A stretch of 64,000 bases of DNA, taken from assembly GCF_014529535.1 (NCBI RefSeq), contig NC_050736.1:4216001-4280000 (forward strand). The letters run 5' to 3'. This DNA is from Bradysia coprophila (taxonomy: Eukaryota; Arthropoda; Insecta; Diptera; Sciaridae). Made by a program: the position numbers and the translations under genes. The notes under the pieces are model-generated. The model did no database searches, was not told the origin of the DNA, and was given only the letters and a program-made list of their open reading frames with translations. Below are positions 15,801 through 25,442 of this stretch, piece by piece. Within the stretch, counting starts at the first letter, position 1. Each line of letters begins with the position of its first letter.

Positions 15801-18053
15801 GTTTGTCATGGTTTTGCGTTTATATGTCGACACAAATTGACTTTGATTCTCGCCTACAGAAATTGTCCAATAAACGAGTGAACGACATCGAAGAACTGAA
15901 GAAGATCTATGTCAGCCTAATGAAAGCCGTTCGTGCCGTTATCGAAATGATACGTACCCAAGTCGGCGATACTGATGTCACAAAGAACAACTACTGGTTC
16001 CCGATACCATTCTCTTTCGATGCTCTGAAACGAGTACCATCTGTGTCCAACTTCAGATTTAGTCCATGGAATTTCTTCCGCAACGAAAAAACTCAATCTC
16101 TGCGCGACATTCTACTGACATACCGTCCATACGCCTGGAATCCGAAGAACTTCTTACCGCCATTCGATAAGCACGGTACAATTGTCGACGGACAACACAT
16201 CTTCACGTTTGATGGTCGCCACATGACGTTCCCGGGAACATGCCAGTACATTTTGGCTCAAGATTTCGTAAACAACAACTTCAGTGTGGTAGTCAATCTC
16301 GACGCTGGTAAATTGAAGAGTATTACTCTAGTGGACAAAGAGGACTCTGTAGAGGTCAGCCCAGGCGGTATTGTTAAACTAAACGACAAGGCAACCGAAA
16401 TGCCAGTGCACAAGGCTAACATTCATGCATGGCGACGATACTACACTGTCTCATTTTTGTCAATGTACGGTGTATTTGTTCAATGTGGACTGGATATGCG
16501 TGTCTGCTACATATCCGTCAATGGATACTATCACGGAAAACTTCGCGGTATGTTAGGTAATGGCAACAGTGAACCATATGACGATTTTACGCTACCGAAC
16601 AATCACATCGCTGCCGATTTCGCTCAATTCGGAAATGCTTACAAAACGACAGCCACTTGTGCCGATGTTCCATTTGACGAACATAAAAACGAGAAAAGCG
16701 ACGAATGTTCATCAGTATTCGGTTATGATTCATCGATGAAATATTGCTATCTGTTCGTTGATCGTCGACCATACGCAGAGGCCTGTGAGCATGCCGTCCA
16801 TCATTCAACGGACAAGAAAGATGCTGCTTGTAATATGGCACTAGCCTATGCATCAGCATGTCGCATGGAAAACATTTTCACCAGTGCACCGGACACATGC
16901 GTTACTTGTCCTGCAAAGCGGGCTGTTGGAGATACGTACACTGAAACTGCACCGCAAAAAAAGGCTGATGTATTGTTTGTAGTTGATCTCGGATTAGGTG
17001 CGCAGACCCTCACCGACTTGGTTCAACCATCCGTGAATATCCTTCGAAATCAGTTGAAAATGCGTGACTTCCAAGAAGGAAATGTAAATATCGCCATTGT
17101 CGGCTATCGCAAAGACTTGAAGTACCCACATCATTTCACAACGAACGGAAAACTTGACTTTACCGGAAAATTGACCATGCCAGATGACACTGATATGCCG
17201 AAGGATGTACCACCAGTTAAAACAGGCAACGAAAAGTTGGATAAGGCGTTGGAGGACGCATTCAATTACAATCGTCAATTGCAAGAGGATCTGGGTATTG
17301 CTGCTGACGGTAGAGCATTCCAAGAAGCATTCAAATATCCATTCCGAAGCAATGCCGCTAAAGCAATTATTGCATTCAGATCGGACAATCTGGTACACTC
17401 TAAGAACCCGGTAAATATTCTTAATTGTTCATTTGTTGTGAAGGAGCTATTTCTAACTGAGAACTGATTTTAGTTGAAACAAGCTGGCGGTACATTGATG
17501 AACACATTGGCGAAGGTTCATGGCATTGCCGTTCATATGGTGGGACCACTGGAAAGTCTTAAAATAAACAACGAAAAGAACAACAAAGTTATCGGTGAGT
17601 GGTAAAATTGGTGATAAATGATCCAACACAGCATACTAAAACCAATCTATTGCAGGCTTTAATCCCGATTCTGTGATCCTATTCGGAAAGAAAGGCAAGA
17701 CAGCCGAATTGCGAGAGAAATTAACTTATGATGCCGATTTGGGTGTTGATCTAGTCCAGGCCAACAACGGTTATTCGTTCACACTAACCAATTTCAACGA
17801 AACGAAAGACAAGAAGGCATTCATTCAGCACATGACCGCTGCTATTGCCGATGATTTGGCTAGAACGGAATACACATTGAACTGTGAATGTGAACTACGA
17901 TACGGATTGTTTGCGTACGAAAAATGTCATCAAGTGGAATCCAGATTGTTACCGCCGATTGTGGTAAGTTAATGAAGAAGAATGATGATGTTACTGGTTG
18001 GGGAAACTGAATTTGAATTTTTTCTAATATTTTTGCAGAAAGCACGCGGCTAA
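3894..18053 (+). CDS. apolpp: Apolipophorin precursor (apoLp-II/I, retinoid- and fatty-acid-binding glycoprotein)
   Basis: Scaffold protein of lipophorin, which carries lipids in haemolymph. Coding exons: 3894-3996, 7093-8252, 8320-9611, 9673-9933, 9994-10252, 10309-10866, 10934-11433, 11498-11878, 11944-12934, 13002-14142, 14206-14831, 14889-15109, 15174-15603, 15665-15796, 15860-17410, 17474-17594, 17656-17963, 18039-18053. All junctions are GT-AG, phases match, and the sum is 3349 residues, the usual family size. Residues 1-33 form a hydrophobic signal peptide. From about residue 40 a vitellogenin-type lipid transfer domain follows (YETDVFGTCPT motif), with a dibasic processing site at 717-718. 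A long beta-rich region and a charged helical stretch (about 2390-2690, exons 12-14) come next, then a von Willebrand D domain (about 2790-3035). The tail holds a VWA-like strand (DVLFVVDLG, about 3055). The first ATG has A at -3 and G at +4. Domain limits are estimates. Confidence 0.97.
3997..7092 (+). other. First intron of apolipophorin gene (3.1 kb)
   Basis: Starts GTGAGT after the signal-peptide exon and ends TTCACAG before the exon that encodes the mature N-terminus. All other introns of the gene are 56-75 nt, so this one stands apart and is a natural place for enhancers. It contains a miniature inverted-repeat element at 5330-5560. No exon is supported inside it. Confidence 0.85.
5330..5560. 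mobile_element. Miniature inverted-repeat element, copy 1
   Basis: The ends are imperfect inverted repeats (GAGAGAGGGGTGAAATTC at left; the complement of the right end reads GAGAGAAAAGTAAAATTC). The interior shares TTGTTGTGGTTTG, AACAAATGAAA and TCTAGA with the shorter copy at 59212-59360. It is non-coding and lies in apolipophorin intron 1. No target duplication can be fixed. Confidence 0.7.
9199..9222 (+). other. Predicted apoLp-II / apoLp-I processing site
   Basis: Encodes M-Q-K-R-S-V-R-N at residues 715-722. In insect apolipophorins the precursor is cut near residue 720 by a furin-like protease. Here a dibasic KR (717-718) overlaps an R-S-V-R motif (718-721); the first position of the usual R-X-K-R is Met. 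The position fits the family well; the exact bond is inference. Confidence 0.65.
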
Positions 18054-18238
18054 ATTAACTGATTAACAACTACAAGAATATCACAAAAGAAAAACAAAGT
18101 TCTGCCATTAATGCTATTTAGATTGTGACTGTTGTGCTGATTCCCGAACGAACATATTTTTGTAGTTTTTAAGGAATGGAAGGAGGTTGGAGATTTTTTA
18201 TGTATTAATTTTGTGTGAGCTTTCTGCATAAGAGAGAA

Positions 18239-18274
18239 AATAAAAATGGACAAATCACGTTTTTGTCAAATAAA
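18239..18274 (+). terminator. Poly(A) signals of apolipophorin gene
   Basis: Two AATAAA hexamers (18239-18244 and 18269-18274) lie 185-220 bp after the stop codon. A T/G-rich stretch (GAATATTGTTCG) follows the second, as expected for a cleavage region. Confidence 0.6.
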
Positions 18275-18883
18275 GAGACTGAATATTGTTCGTCGATTTT
18301 AACTATACGATCTATTACCGACCACTAAAAAATTAAGATGAGCAGAGTGTGCTAATATGGTCTTTAGCAGCAGAATGTATTCTAATGAAGTAAAAGATCT
18401 TGGAGAAATTTGTTGAAAATGCGATCGATACATTTCAATCTCTATGCTAGATTACGATAGGCCAATCAGGTGAGTGAGTGGTAAAAGACAATCTTACAAG
18501 GAGCTGACCCTCAATTGGCGTACAGTCCGACTAACAACGACATATATGATCAATTTATGTATTCAAAAGATCTCCGTACAGGAGATTCACCTTATATTTC
18601 TGTTAAAATTCCAATCTCCTGGGAAAATCACCTAATATTGAGAAATTTATAACTGTGTGGTTGGTATGCGTCCACCTGTTGAGATATTAGTGGTATACAA
18701 ACTTAGCAAAATGGATTCATGTGCTATACCGATATCATCTGATATTGACAAAGACGACAAATAAACGAGCCGTCAGAACAGTCGGAGCGTTTGCTGCGAC
18801 TGAGCCCCGTACGAACCCGTACATCTATTGCGTACGTGACCCTAGTTCGTCGGTCGCCCTACTCTTACCGTAAGCCTACTGCG

Positions 18884-18967
18884 CCCGTAAACGTCGTTAA
18901 AGTAAAATTCTTATGAAATGTGTACGTCTTAAAAATTGTGCATAGCGCAATTACGAAGCCCCGTACG
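18884..18967 (+). repeat. Shared repeat segment, copy A
   Basis: About 80 bp starting CCGTAAACGTCGTTAAAGT and running to ATTACGAAGCCCCGT. It matches 22088-22167 in direct orientation with scattered substitutions, linking the 18767-20214 element to the Foldback-like element. Confidence 0.75.
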
Positions 18968-19505
18968 ATGTTCCTTTCAAATGTTACACAAATATCAAAC
19001 TGACCTAAAATTTTATCGAGTACATAGAAATTGCCGGAGGCAGTACCGACAGCACCTTGCTACGTCAAATGTAATAAATTCCTATTCAAACGGCTACATA
19101 CCGCTATATTAACTTATATTTGAATATAAATAAACAATTTGCTGTTGAATATGCTAGTATATAGCTCCAAATAGCTGTATATACCGTTATATAGCTCAAT
19201 ATAGCTGTATATATTTATACAAATATGGGATGCTTAAAACACCTCAAACACATAACCAATCACTTCCACTTTGCAGGAACTTTCTATGTACCAATTTAAC
19301 AAAGTTACATCATTTTTACTAAAATCCAAGATGGAGGCCGGTGGCCATTTTGTTAGGATGTGGAAAGTACAACGGCCACTTTACATTCGTCAATACCTTT
19401 CAATCAAAAAAAAAAAATGAAATTCGGTCAAATTTTACTCGAGATGTTGACAAAAAACACCACCTTCACTGTACGGCCGAGTATCCACATATAAGCTCAT
19501 TCCAA

Positions 19506-19830
19506 CCCAAGTAGCATTTCAGAAAAAATAACTTATTCGTTAGAATAACGTTGTAGCAACGTTGTCACAACGGTTTTGCAACCGTTGTTGCCCGGTTATA
19601 GTTTAACCTAGGTCAATTAACCGTTGGATAACAGTTAAACAACGAAAAAGTTAAAAATTTAAGGTATAGCAACTATAATTTTTAACTTTTTCGTTGTTTA
19701 ACGGTTATCCAACGGTTAATTGACGTAGGTTAAACTATAACCGGGCAACAACGGTTGCACAACCGTTGTGGCAACATTGCTACAACGTTATTTTAACGAA
19801 TAAGTTATTTTTTCTGAAATGCTACTTGGG
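19506..19830. mobile_element. 325 bp palindromic foldback element
   Basis: Almost the whole length is an inverted repeat. It begins CCCAAGTAGCATTTCAG and ends with the complement; the arms run through AATAACTTATTCGTTA, CCGTTGTTGCCCGGTTATAG and ACGAAAAAGTTAAAA, leaving a tip of about 20 bp. There is no coding frame. Flanking duplication is unclear (only AA on each side). Confidence 0.88.
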
Positions 19831-21076
19831 AAGAGACCTAGCTCATGCTCCGGTGAACCGAATTTCAAAAACTTTTTTTTTCCCTTATTGGTCCGGTCAA
19901 TACCTATCTAATAAAGCAAAATCCATCTAAATACGTTCAAATTTGGCCAACCTACAAGCAAAAACGGCTTACCGCCCTGTACCTAGCTCACACCAAGGGG
20001 TCTAACTCACGAGTCGGTCATCCAATTTTTTATAAACTTTTTTTGTAAATACCTTTCATTTGACGTATCACTTACAAGTGAAGCAAAATTTTTATTGCGG
20101 ATTCGTCATCTATGAACATAGGCAAACACTTTGCCCTTACCGTCTGCTTCAAATTCCATCAATTACACACGGCATCGTAATACTATAAGCCCCTTCGTAC
20201 TTCGTACGGGGCTAACAAATAAACATCGAACTAACTTCGTCTCTGTGTTAAATAGAGAAGTTTATATGTTAAACAAATAACATGAAAGATTTCATCCACC
20301 TTCAATCTATCGACAATCCTTAGATCAAAATCAAATCAAATAATGAATTCTATAACACATCTAAATGATATATTTCGCGATGAATTACAAATTTTCAGAC
20401 ATTTTCAGAATTGAATTGGATTTGCTAGTTAAAGGTTATGCGGGCAGAACCAATTCGATTCTAATTGGGGAACGAAAACCGGGACCGAAATCCGAAATCA
20501 CATTTTCGATTTTTCTCGTTCACTAAACTTATAGGAGTTTTCTGGGTCGAAATTTTTTCTTTGATGATTAATGTGTAATTGTGCCCGGACGGAAAATTTC
20601 TTCTAGCGAGTCTCTAACAGGCATGACTCTTTAAATGTCAAATTTGTCCTTGCAAGCACCCTTTTATTTGTGCGATCCAAGTTATAGCAAAGGTAGAAAA
20701 GTTTCACTAACATTCCCGGAAATGACAATGAATCACTCGCAATTACGGAGCAGAATATCATCGGGCTGTGTCTTGCTTCGACCATAGCTAGAGCATCTTA
20801 CATCATTTGCAATAAAAGAGCATAAGATGAAAGCAATGAGCGTTCATCTTTGCGAAATTAAATTCAATTACCTTGAAATTCAATAGATTTTTCAAAAATA
20901 AATCCTTCTAGAAGAAGAAACATGAGTGAAAATCAGGTTAACCAAAAGACCGGTTTTTTAGCCGTTTATCGATTCGGTTCAAATCGGTTTCCATTTATGT
21001 GAAAAGACAAAACGTAATTTGGAGTAATTGAAATTAAGTTCAGCATTATAGATTAAAGTTGAAAGCGTTTTTTTGA

Positions 21077-21086
21077 TTTAAGTAAT
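21077..21086. repeat. Left direct repeat (putative target duplication) of Foldback-like element
   Basis: TTTAAGTAAT, identical to 22846-22855, sits directly outside the inverted-repeat arms. Confidence 0.6.
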
Positions 21087-21666
21087 GGGAAATCTTTTTT
21101 TGTCAGCAAAATTATTCTTTTTTTGCAGCAAAATTATTTTTTTTATCAGCAAATTTATTCTTTTAGTTCAGCAAATTTATTGCTATTGTGACCAAATTTA
21201 ATTCTTCGTCTGCAAATTTATTTTTTTGAAGCAGCAAATTTAATCTTATTTTGTCAGCACATTTATTTTTTTGCAATCTGCAAAATTAAATATTTTTTTA
21301 GCTATTTTTTAGCAGCAAATTTATTTATTTCTATCAGCAAAGTTAATACTTTTGTCAACAAATTTATTTATTCGTCATCAGCAAAATTAATTGTTTATTT
21401 TAGCTATTTTTTAACAGCAATTCTATTGATTTGCAACAGCAAATTTATTCTACTTTTGTCAGCAGATTTATTTCTTGTCATAAGCAAAATTAATTGTTTA
21501 TTTTAGCTATTTTTTATCTATTTTTGGTGAAATGGATTTTCATATATTCTTTTCGTCACTAGTGGTGAAATGGACACCAAAACCCAATGCTTATCGATCA
21601 ACACCTCTAACCATTCGGCTATTGATATATAATCGCAGTGTAACAATTTTCAAAAGTTCATTTTTC

Positions 21667-21799
21667 GCAGCTGGTTGCAGAAAACGTTGTTTGCAACACG
21701 TTGTGAAAGTGGTAGTTTTTGTCACATGCTTCGCTCGCTTCGCACGTTTGATAACATTACATCTAGTGACACAAACTACCACTTTTCGCAACTAGCTGC
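21667..21799. repeat. Hairpin inside Foldback-like element
   Basis: GCAGCTGGTTGC and GTGGTAGTTTTTGTCAC in the left half pair with GTGACACAAACTACCAC and GCAACTAGCTGC in the right half. The loop contains GCTTCGCTCGCTTCGCAC. Confidence 0.75.
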
Positions 21800-22087
21800 A
21801 GAAATTACTATTTCACGTCTTACGTCAACGTAAATAGTTATTGACACTACACGGACAATTCATTTCTTTTTACGAAATGGATACCAATTTTCATTGCACT
21901 TAAAAAGCGTTTTAACACGTCGAGCGATCCGGCCCATTGCCCCGGAGCGAAGCGGAGGGCCGCAATGCGAGCCGGGCGCCGGAACGGTGTCGGTAACTTA
22001 GGAGTTAATTTTTTTTCTCTCGCATCGTCTAATAATTAGTCTGTGTAATTCATTGCCCATAAAGAGCGTTTTAACACGCCGAGCCAT

Positions 22088-22167
22088 CCGTAAACTTAGT
22101 TAAAGTGAAATTATTATGAAAGGTGTGCATCCTAGAAATTACGCATAGCGAAATTACGAAGCCCCAT
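22088..22167 (+). repeat. Shared repeat segment, copy B
   Basis: Direct-orientation match to 18884-18967 (CCGTAAACTTAGTTAAAGT to ATTACGAAGCCCCAT). Just upstream, GCGTTTTAACACGCCGAGC (about 22066) repeats a nearly identical string at about 21909, so the core of this element also holds a local direct duplication. Confidence 0.75.
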
Positions 22168-22189
22168 TCAAATCGAGGGATTAATGCTT

Positions 22190-22264
22190 TTTTAGGCACT
22201 AGGTGTGTAGATTGTCACTCGATACCGCAGGTCGAGCGTGACAATACACATCGTGTGCCTAAAA
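22190..22264. repeat. 75 bp hairpin inside Foldback-like element
   Basis: TTTTAGGCAC and GATTGTCACTCGA in the left arm pair with TCGAGCGTGACAATAC and GTGTGCCTAAAAG in the right arm, around a very short tip. Confidence 0.8.
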
Positions 22265-22845
22265 GATCTATCACCGAGTTGTGTACAACGTTTTTCGAAA
22301 TAAAGGCAACGGAAAGTTCCACTTTTCGTCGCTTGTTGAGTTGACGTTTTCGTGTTAGTGGTGTTAGTGATATAATTTTATATGTCCAACTGCGGGACAT
22401 ATGCTGATTGAAGATAGTAATTTTCCTACTTATAAAAAAATAAATTTGCAATTGAAACACTAATAAATTTGCTGACAAAAAGCAATAACTTCGAGGTATT
22501 AATTTTGCTGTTCGAAGGCATTAAAAGTGCATATTACAAAACAATAAATTTGCTGACTACAAAGTAATAAATTTGCTGCCAGGGATTTGCTGCAAAAGAA
22601 TTATTTTTGCTGCTTAAAGTCAGTAATATTGCTGCTCAGAAAGCAATAAATATGCTGTTCGAGTACTAATAAGTTTGCTGAAAATAAGACTAATTTTGCT
22701 GATACAAAACACTAAATTTGCTGATAAAAAAGATTAAATTTGCTGCTAAAAAAAATAGATTTGCAGAAAAAAAGAATAAATTTGCTGATGAAATAAATAA
22801 TTTTGCTACTAAAAGAATAAATTTGCTGACAAAAAAATAGATGTC

Positions 22846-22855
22846 TTTAAGTAAT
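22846..22855. repeat. Right direct repeat (putative target duplication) of Foldback-like element
   Basis: TTTAAGTAAT, identical to 21077-21086. Confidence 0.6.
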
Positions 22856-23076
22856 TACTATAAAAAAAAAATCGGTAGAACTGGACTCCAATTGTTGGAA
22901 TGAAGCCTCCTACACCATCATAAAAATTTTCCCGTAGAATGGACCCGTCTAAAGTTATATTCGCATTTGGTAAATTCAGTGTAATTTACGTCACTGTTTT
23001 CTATTCCATTAAATTCGAAAATCAAATGTTTGGTCGTACTCGCGAATTGACACCATGCCTTCGGACATAATATTAT

Positions 23077-23183
23077 GCACCTCTTGCCAAAAATGTTATC
23101 GAGACGTGTGGGCATTGCTGGTCGAGCCGAAGGCGAGAACCGTAATTGCCACACGTCAAGATAACAATTTTGGCAAGAGGTGC
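23077..23183. repeat. 107 bp hairpin with CCGAAGGCG tip
   Basis: The left arm GCACCTCTTGCCAAAAATG pairs with the right arm CAATTTTGGCAAGAGGTGC; further in, ACGTGTGGGCA pairs with TGCCACACGT. The tip contains GAGCCGAAGGCGAG (23124-23137), which recurs complemented in the hairpin at 28164-28288. Confidence 0.85.
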
Positions 23184-24053
23184 AGACATTTTTTTATCTG
23201 CCGAGAACGGAGATAAACAAAAATGCTCTAGAGGGATGTTCTAGGCAGATAAAAGTAATAAATCAGGTATTTATGAGGCTGTTCTTGATTATTCAGCACC
23301 TGCTCGGTAAGGAAGTCATCTTCAAAATAGTCAGAATCAACATCCATCTGTGACCCATTGCCTTGACCACATAGAAATACTTCAAATAAGGCTAGAAATA
23401 CTTCAAATAAGGCCGCTTACGGCACAATCCCATTTCAGTAATTTTATACATTTTTATCTATCTATGTACGTCACACAGTAACGTTCGAATCGGAAGTAAA
23501 TTTGATATTTTAATCAGAACTCGTAACACAGTCGAATGCAAATTTTAGATTTTCATAGCGCCACGAAGTTCGTTAATTTGTGATAAGCAAATCAAGGTAA
23601 GGTGGTCTAACGGTATTGGCCTTATTTCAAAAATTGCAGAAAATTTCCGTTGTCAATTTTTTTTACATTTCGCTAGGGGAATTTTTTTTGACAGTTTGTT
23701 AAAATACTGATGGAATATGGAATACATATGTAATCACAGCCCGAAAAGTACTCGTATTACTTCAGGACTGCATTGATTTATTTTGAATCGGGTCCAATTA
23801 CGTGAATACAGAATATGATGTAAAGTATATCCACAGCTTTGTTAAGTCTATTCATTGATTGGCTGCTTACCTGTTTTCGAAGAGGATGTCGCTTGATCTG
23901 AAGAAAGGTCCGAGGCTGATTCTATTTAGTGTTTTTTATTGTGTAGCTTTGAATGGAAACTCGCTTTGTCGATGTAATTTACTATGATATCGATTTAGTA
24001 TTAGCATAACGATAAATTCAAACTAGAGCACACTTGTGATAATGCTGTCAGTT

Positions 24054-24061
24054 ATATATAA
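24054..24061 (+). promoter_or_regulatory. TATA box of GH17 gene
   Basis: TATATAAG lies 51 bp before the start codon. A start site about 30 bp downstream would leave a leader of roughly 20 nt, common for small secreted insect proteins. Confidence 0.5.
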
Positions 24062-24104
24062 GTACGACTTAGACTTACTTATTTTAGTAAGACGGTTAAT
24101 TACC

Positions 24105-25192
24105 ATGAAGGTGGTAGCAGTTCTACTTACAATATTCGTAAGAAAATTTGTAAAAACAAAATAATTAGCAAATTCCAATCACATTTTCTTTTTATTTAGC
24201 CACTGATATTGTGTCAAAACTTTGATAAGGCCAATGTTGGTGTGACTTTCGGACCATACACAAAGACGATACAAAAGGAAAATGGTTTAATACCAGCTTT
24301 TAATTCATATTCAAGAGAAGAACTAACGCGTATGTTGGCTGTAGTAAGCACCAAGTTCAAACACATTACAACAAATGACGTAGGCATCGCTAGCTTTAAC
24401 ATAACTATACCAGTGAGCTATGCCGACTCCACTGCTTTGATACCACAAGCAGCTGCTTTTCTTAACAGGGAAAGAAATGCAAATGTTATTGACGTTGCGA
24501 TTGGTGTTTTTCAAAATGAAAATGAAAATATTCAGAATTCTGAGGTAAATCTAGCCATTGATGTGGCTCAGGACGCTAACGGACGTTTTCCGAACACCGT
24601 ATGGGGTTTGATATTTACAAACGATTACGTCAAGGATGGAAGAACAGCAGAGAAAGTGTTGGATTTGATTAGCAACAATAAAGATAGAGCAAGGTTATAC
24701 AACTTGAAAGTCGGTACAAGAGTGAGCACCTGCGATCAAATACTGGATATTGAGTCGGAATTATATGAAATTTTATCAGAAATTGCGCAAGAAATTGACT
24801 TTATCATGTGCAATGTCTACCCCAATAGTAGTGTTGTGCAGGATGGCAGTCAACAAGCTGTCGATGCTGTTGGAAATTTCATTTTATCTGTAAAGAATGT
24901 CTTCAGGAATATCAACGAAAAGATTGATGTTATGATCGGCGAAACTGGCTGGCCAAGTGAAGGATTATCGCTCAACGGATCACCGAATTCAATCAAGAAT
25001 TTTCAAGCGTATTGGACGGGAATGAATGAATGGGCGAAAAGGAATTCAATTCGCACTTATATGTTTGAAGCCTTCGACGAGCCGTACAGAAGTGTCACCA
25101 CAAGTGACGCTCACTATGGCTGGTGGTACCGACAGAGTAATGATGACGAAGTTTATGTGGAAAAGACAACAAATGTTCATGTACGCGGGTAG
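24105..25192 (+). CDS. Secreted glycoside hydrolase family 17 protein (beta-1,3-glucanase-like)
   Basis: Two exons, 24105-24137 and 24200-25192 (GTAAGA donor, TTTAG acceptor), encode 341 residues. Residues 1-15 form a signal peptide (MKVVAVLLTIF ending LILC), so the protein should be secreted. GH17 enzymes are TIM-barrel retaining beta-1,3-glucan hydrolases. GETGWPSEG holds the expected nucleophile Glu259; MCNVYPNSS (around 205), FEAFDEPYR (300-308) and HYGWW near the C-terminus also fit the family. The segment that should carry the acid/base residue reads FTNDYV with Asp153 where family members have Glu after Asn/Ser. Insects normally use GH16 for this chemistry, so acquisition by transfer is plausible; the intron and promoter show it is integrated. 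It converges on the gene at 25443-27904. Family is confident; activity is uncertain. Confidence 0.88.
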
Positions 25193-25211
25193 AGTTGTGT
25201 CAAGACCATGA

Positions 25212-25217
25212 AATAAA
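25212..25217 (+). terminator. Poly(A) signal of GH17 gene
   Basis: AATAAA 20 bp after the stop codon, followed by TGTATTCGAG and a T/G-rich stretch. Confidence 0.65.
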
Positions 25218-25442
25218 TGTATTCGAGTTAAATATTTGTCCAGCTTTGCGCAATATTGAGGAAAACGCGCATTCTGCTGAACCAACACTCTCTCGGAGAG
25301 TATTGCCTGAACGCAAAAATTTATGGTTATCAAATCCTAGGAACTAGAAAACCAACTTACGAATAACCAAGGTCCTCGCTAAATTTACACAGTCACACTA
25401 TAATCAAATTCGGTTAATTACACAAGTTATTCCATACTCAAT

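Larger units (their letters stand above)
18767..20214. mobile_element. Non-autonomous element flanked by 10 bp direct repeats
   Basis: The same 10 bp, ACAAATAAAC, occur immediately outside both ends (18757-18766 and 20215-20224), as a target duplication would. Near the ends is a perfect 13 bp inverted pair, AGCCCCGTACGAA at 18803-18815 and its complement at 20201-20213. The first 200 bp are clearly richer in G and C than the surroundings. No coding frame is present, and the palindrome at 19506-19830 is nested inside. The family is not recognised. Confidence 0.5.
21087..22845. mobile_element. Foldback-like element with subrepeat arms
   Basis: Two opposed arms (about 21095-21520 and 22435-22840) each contain some 16 degenerate copies, about 20-27 bp apart, of CAGCAAATTTATT, in opposite orientation in the two arms. 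The outer ends match (TTTTTTTGTCAGCAAA in both when one is complemented). The middle about 900 bp is unique and non-coding, with two internal hairpins and a GC-rich core near 21920-21990. Perfect 10 bp direct repeats flank it. Drosophila FB elements and some MULE-type elements have this arm design and a 9-10 bp duplication; assignment to either is inference. Confidence 0.75.
18275..24053. other. Transposon-derived intergenic block
   Basis: No host gene is supported between the apolipophorin 3' end and the GH17 promoter. The interval is largely repeats: fragments of the dispersed TATCGATA repeat (near 18388 and 18735-18766), the 18767-20214 element, the Foldback-like element 21087-22845 and the hairpin 23077-23183. 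The stretches 20225-21076 and 23184-24053 show nothing specific. Confidence 0.7.

Noticed and set aside
7761..17398. Many antisense and out-of-frame open frames across the apolipophorin exons
   Set aside because: They shadow long conserved coding exons; none has its own signals.
19506..19830. Palindrome considered as a microRNA precursor
   Set aside because: Arms of about 150 bp pair almost perfectly over their whole length, unlike a microRNA hairpin; a foldback element fits better.
21095..22840. Regularly spaced CAGCAAATTTATT units considered as a CRISPR array
   Set aside because: Units are degenerate, spacing varies, the spacers are themselves A/T repeats, and the two arms are inverted; the context is eukaryotic.
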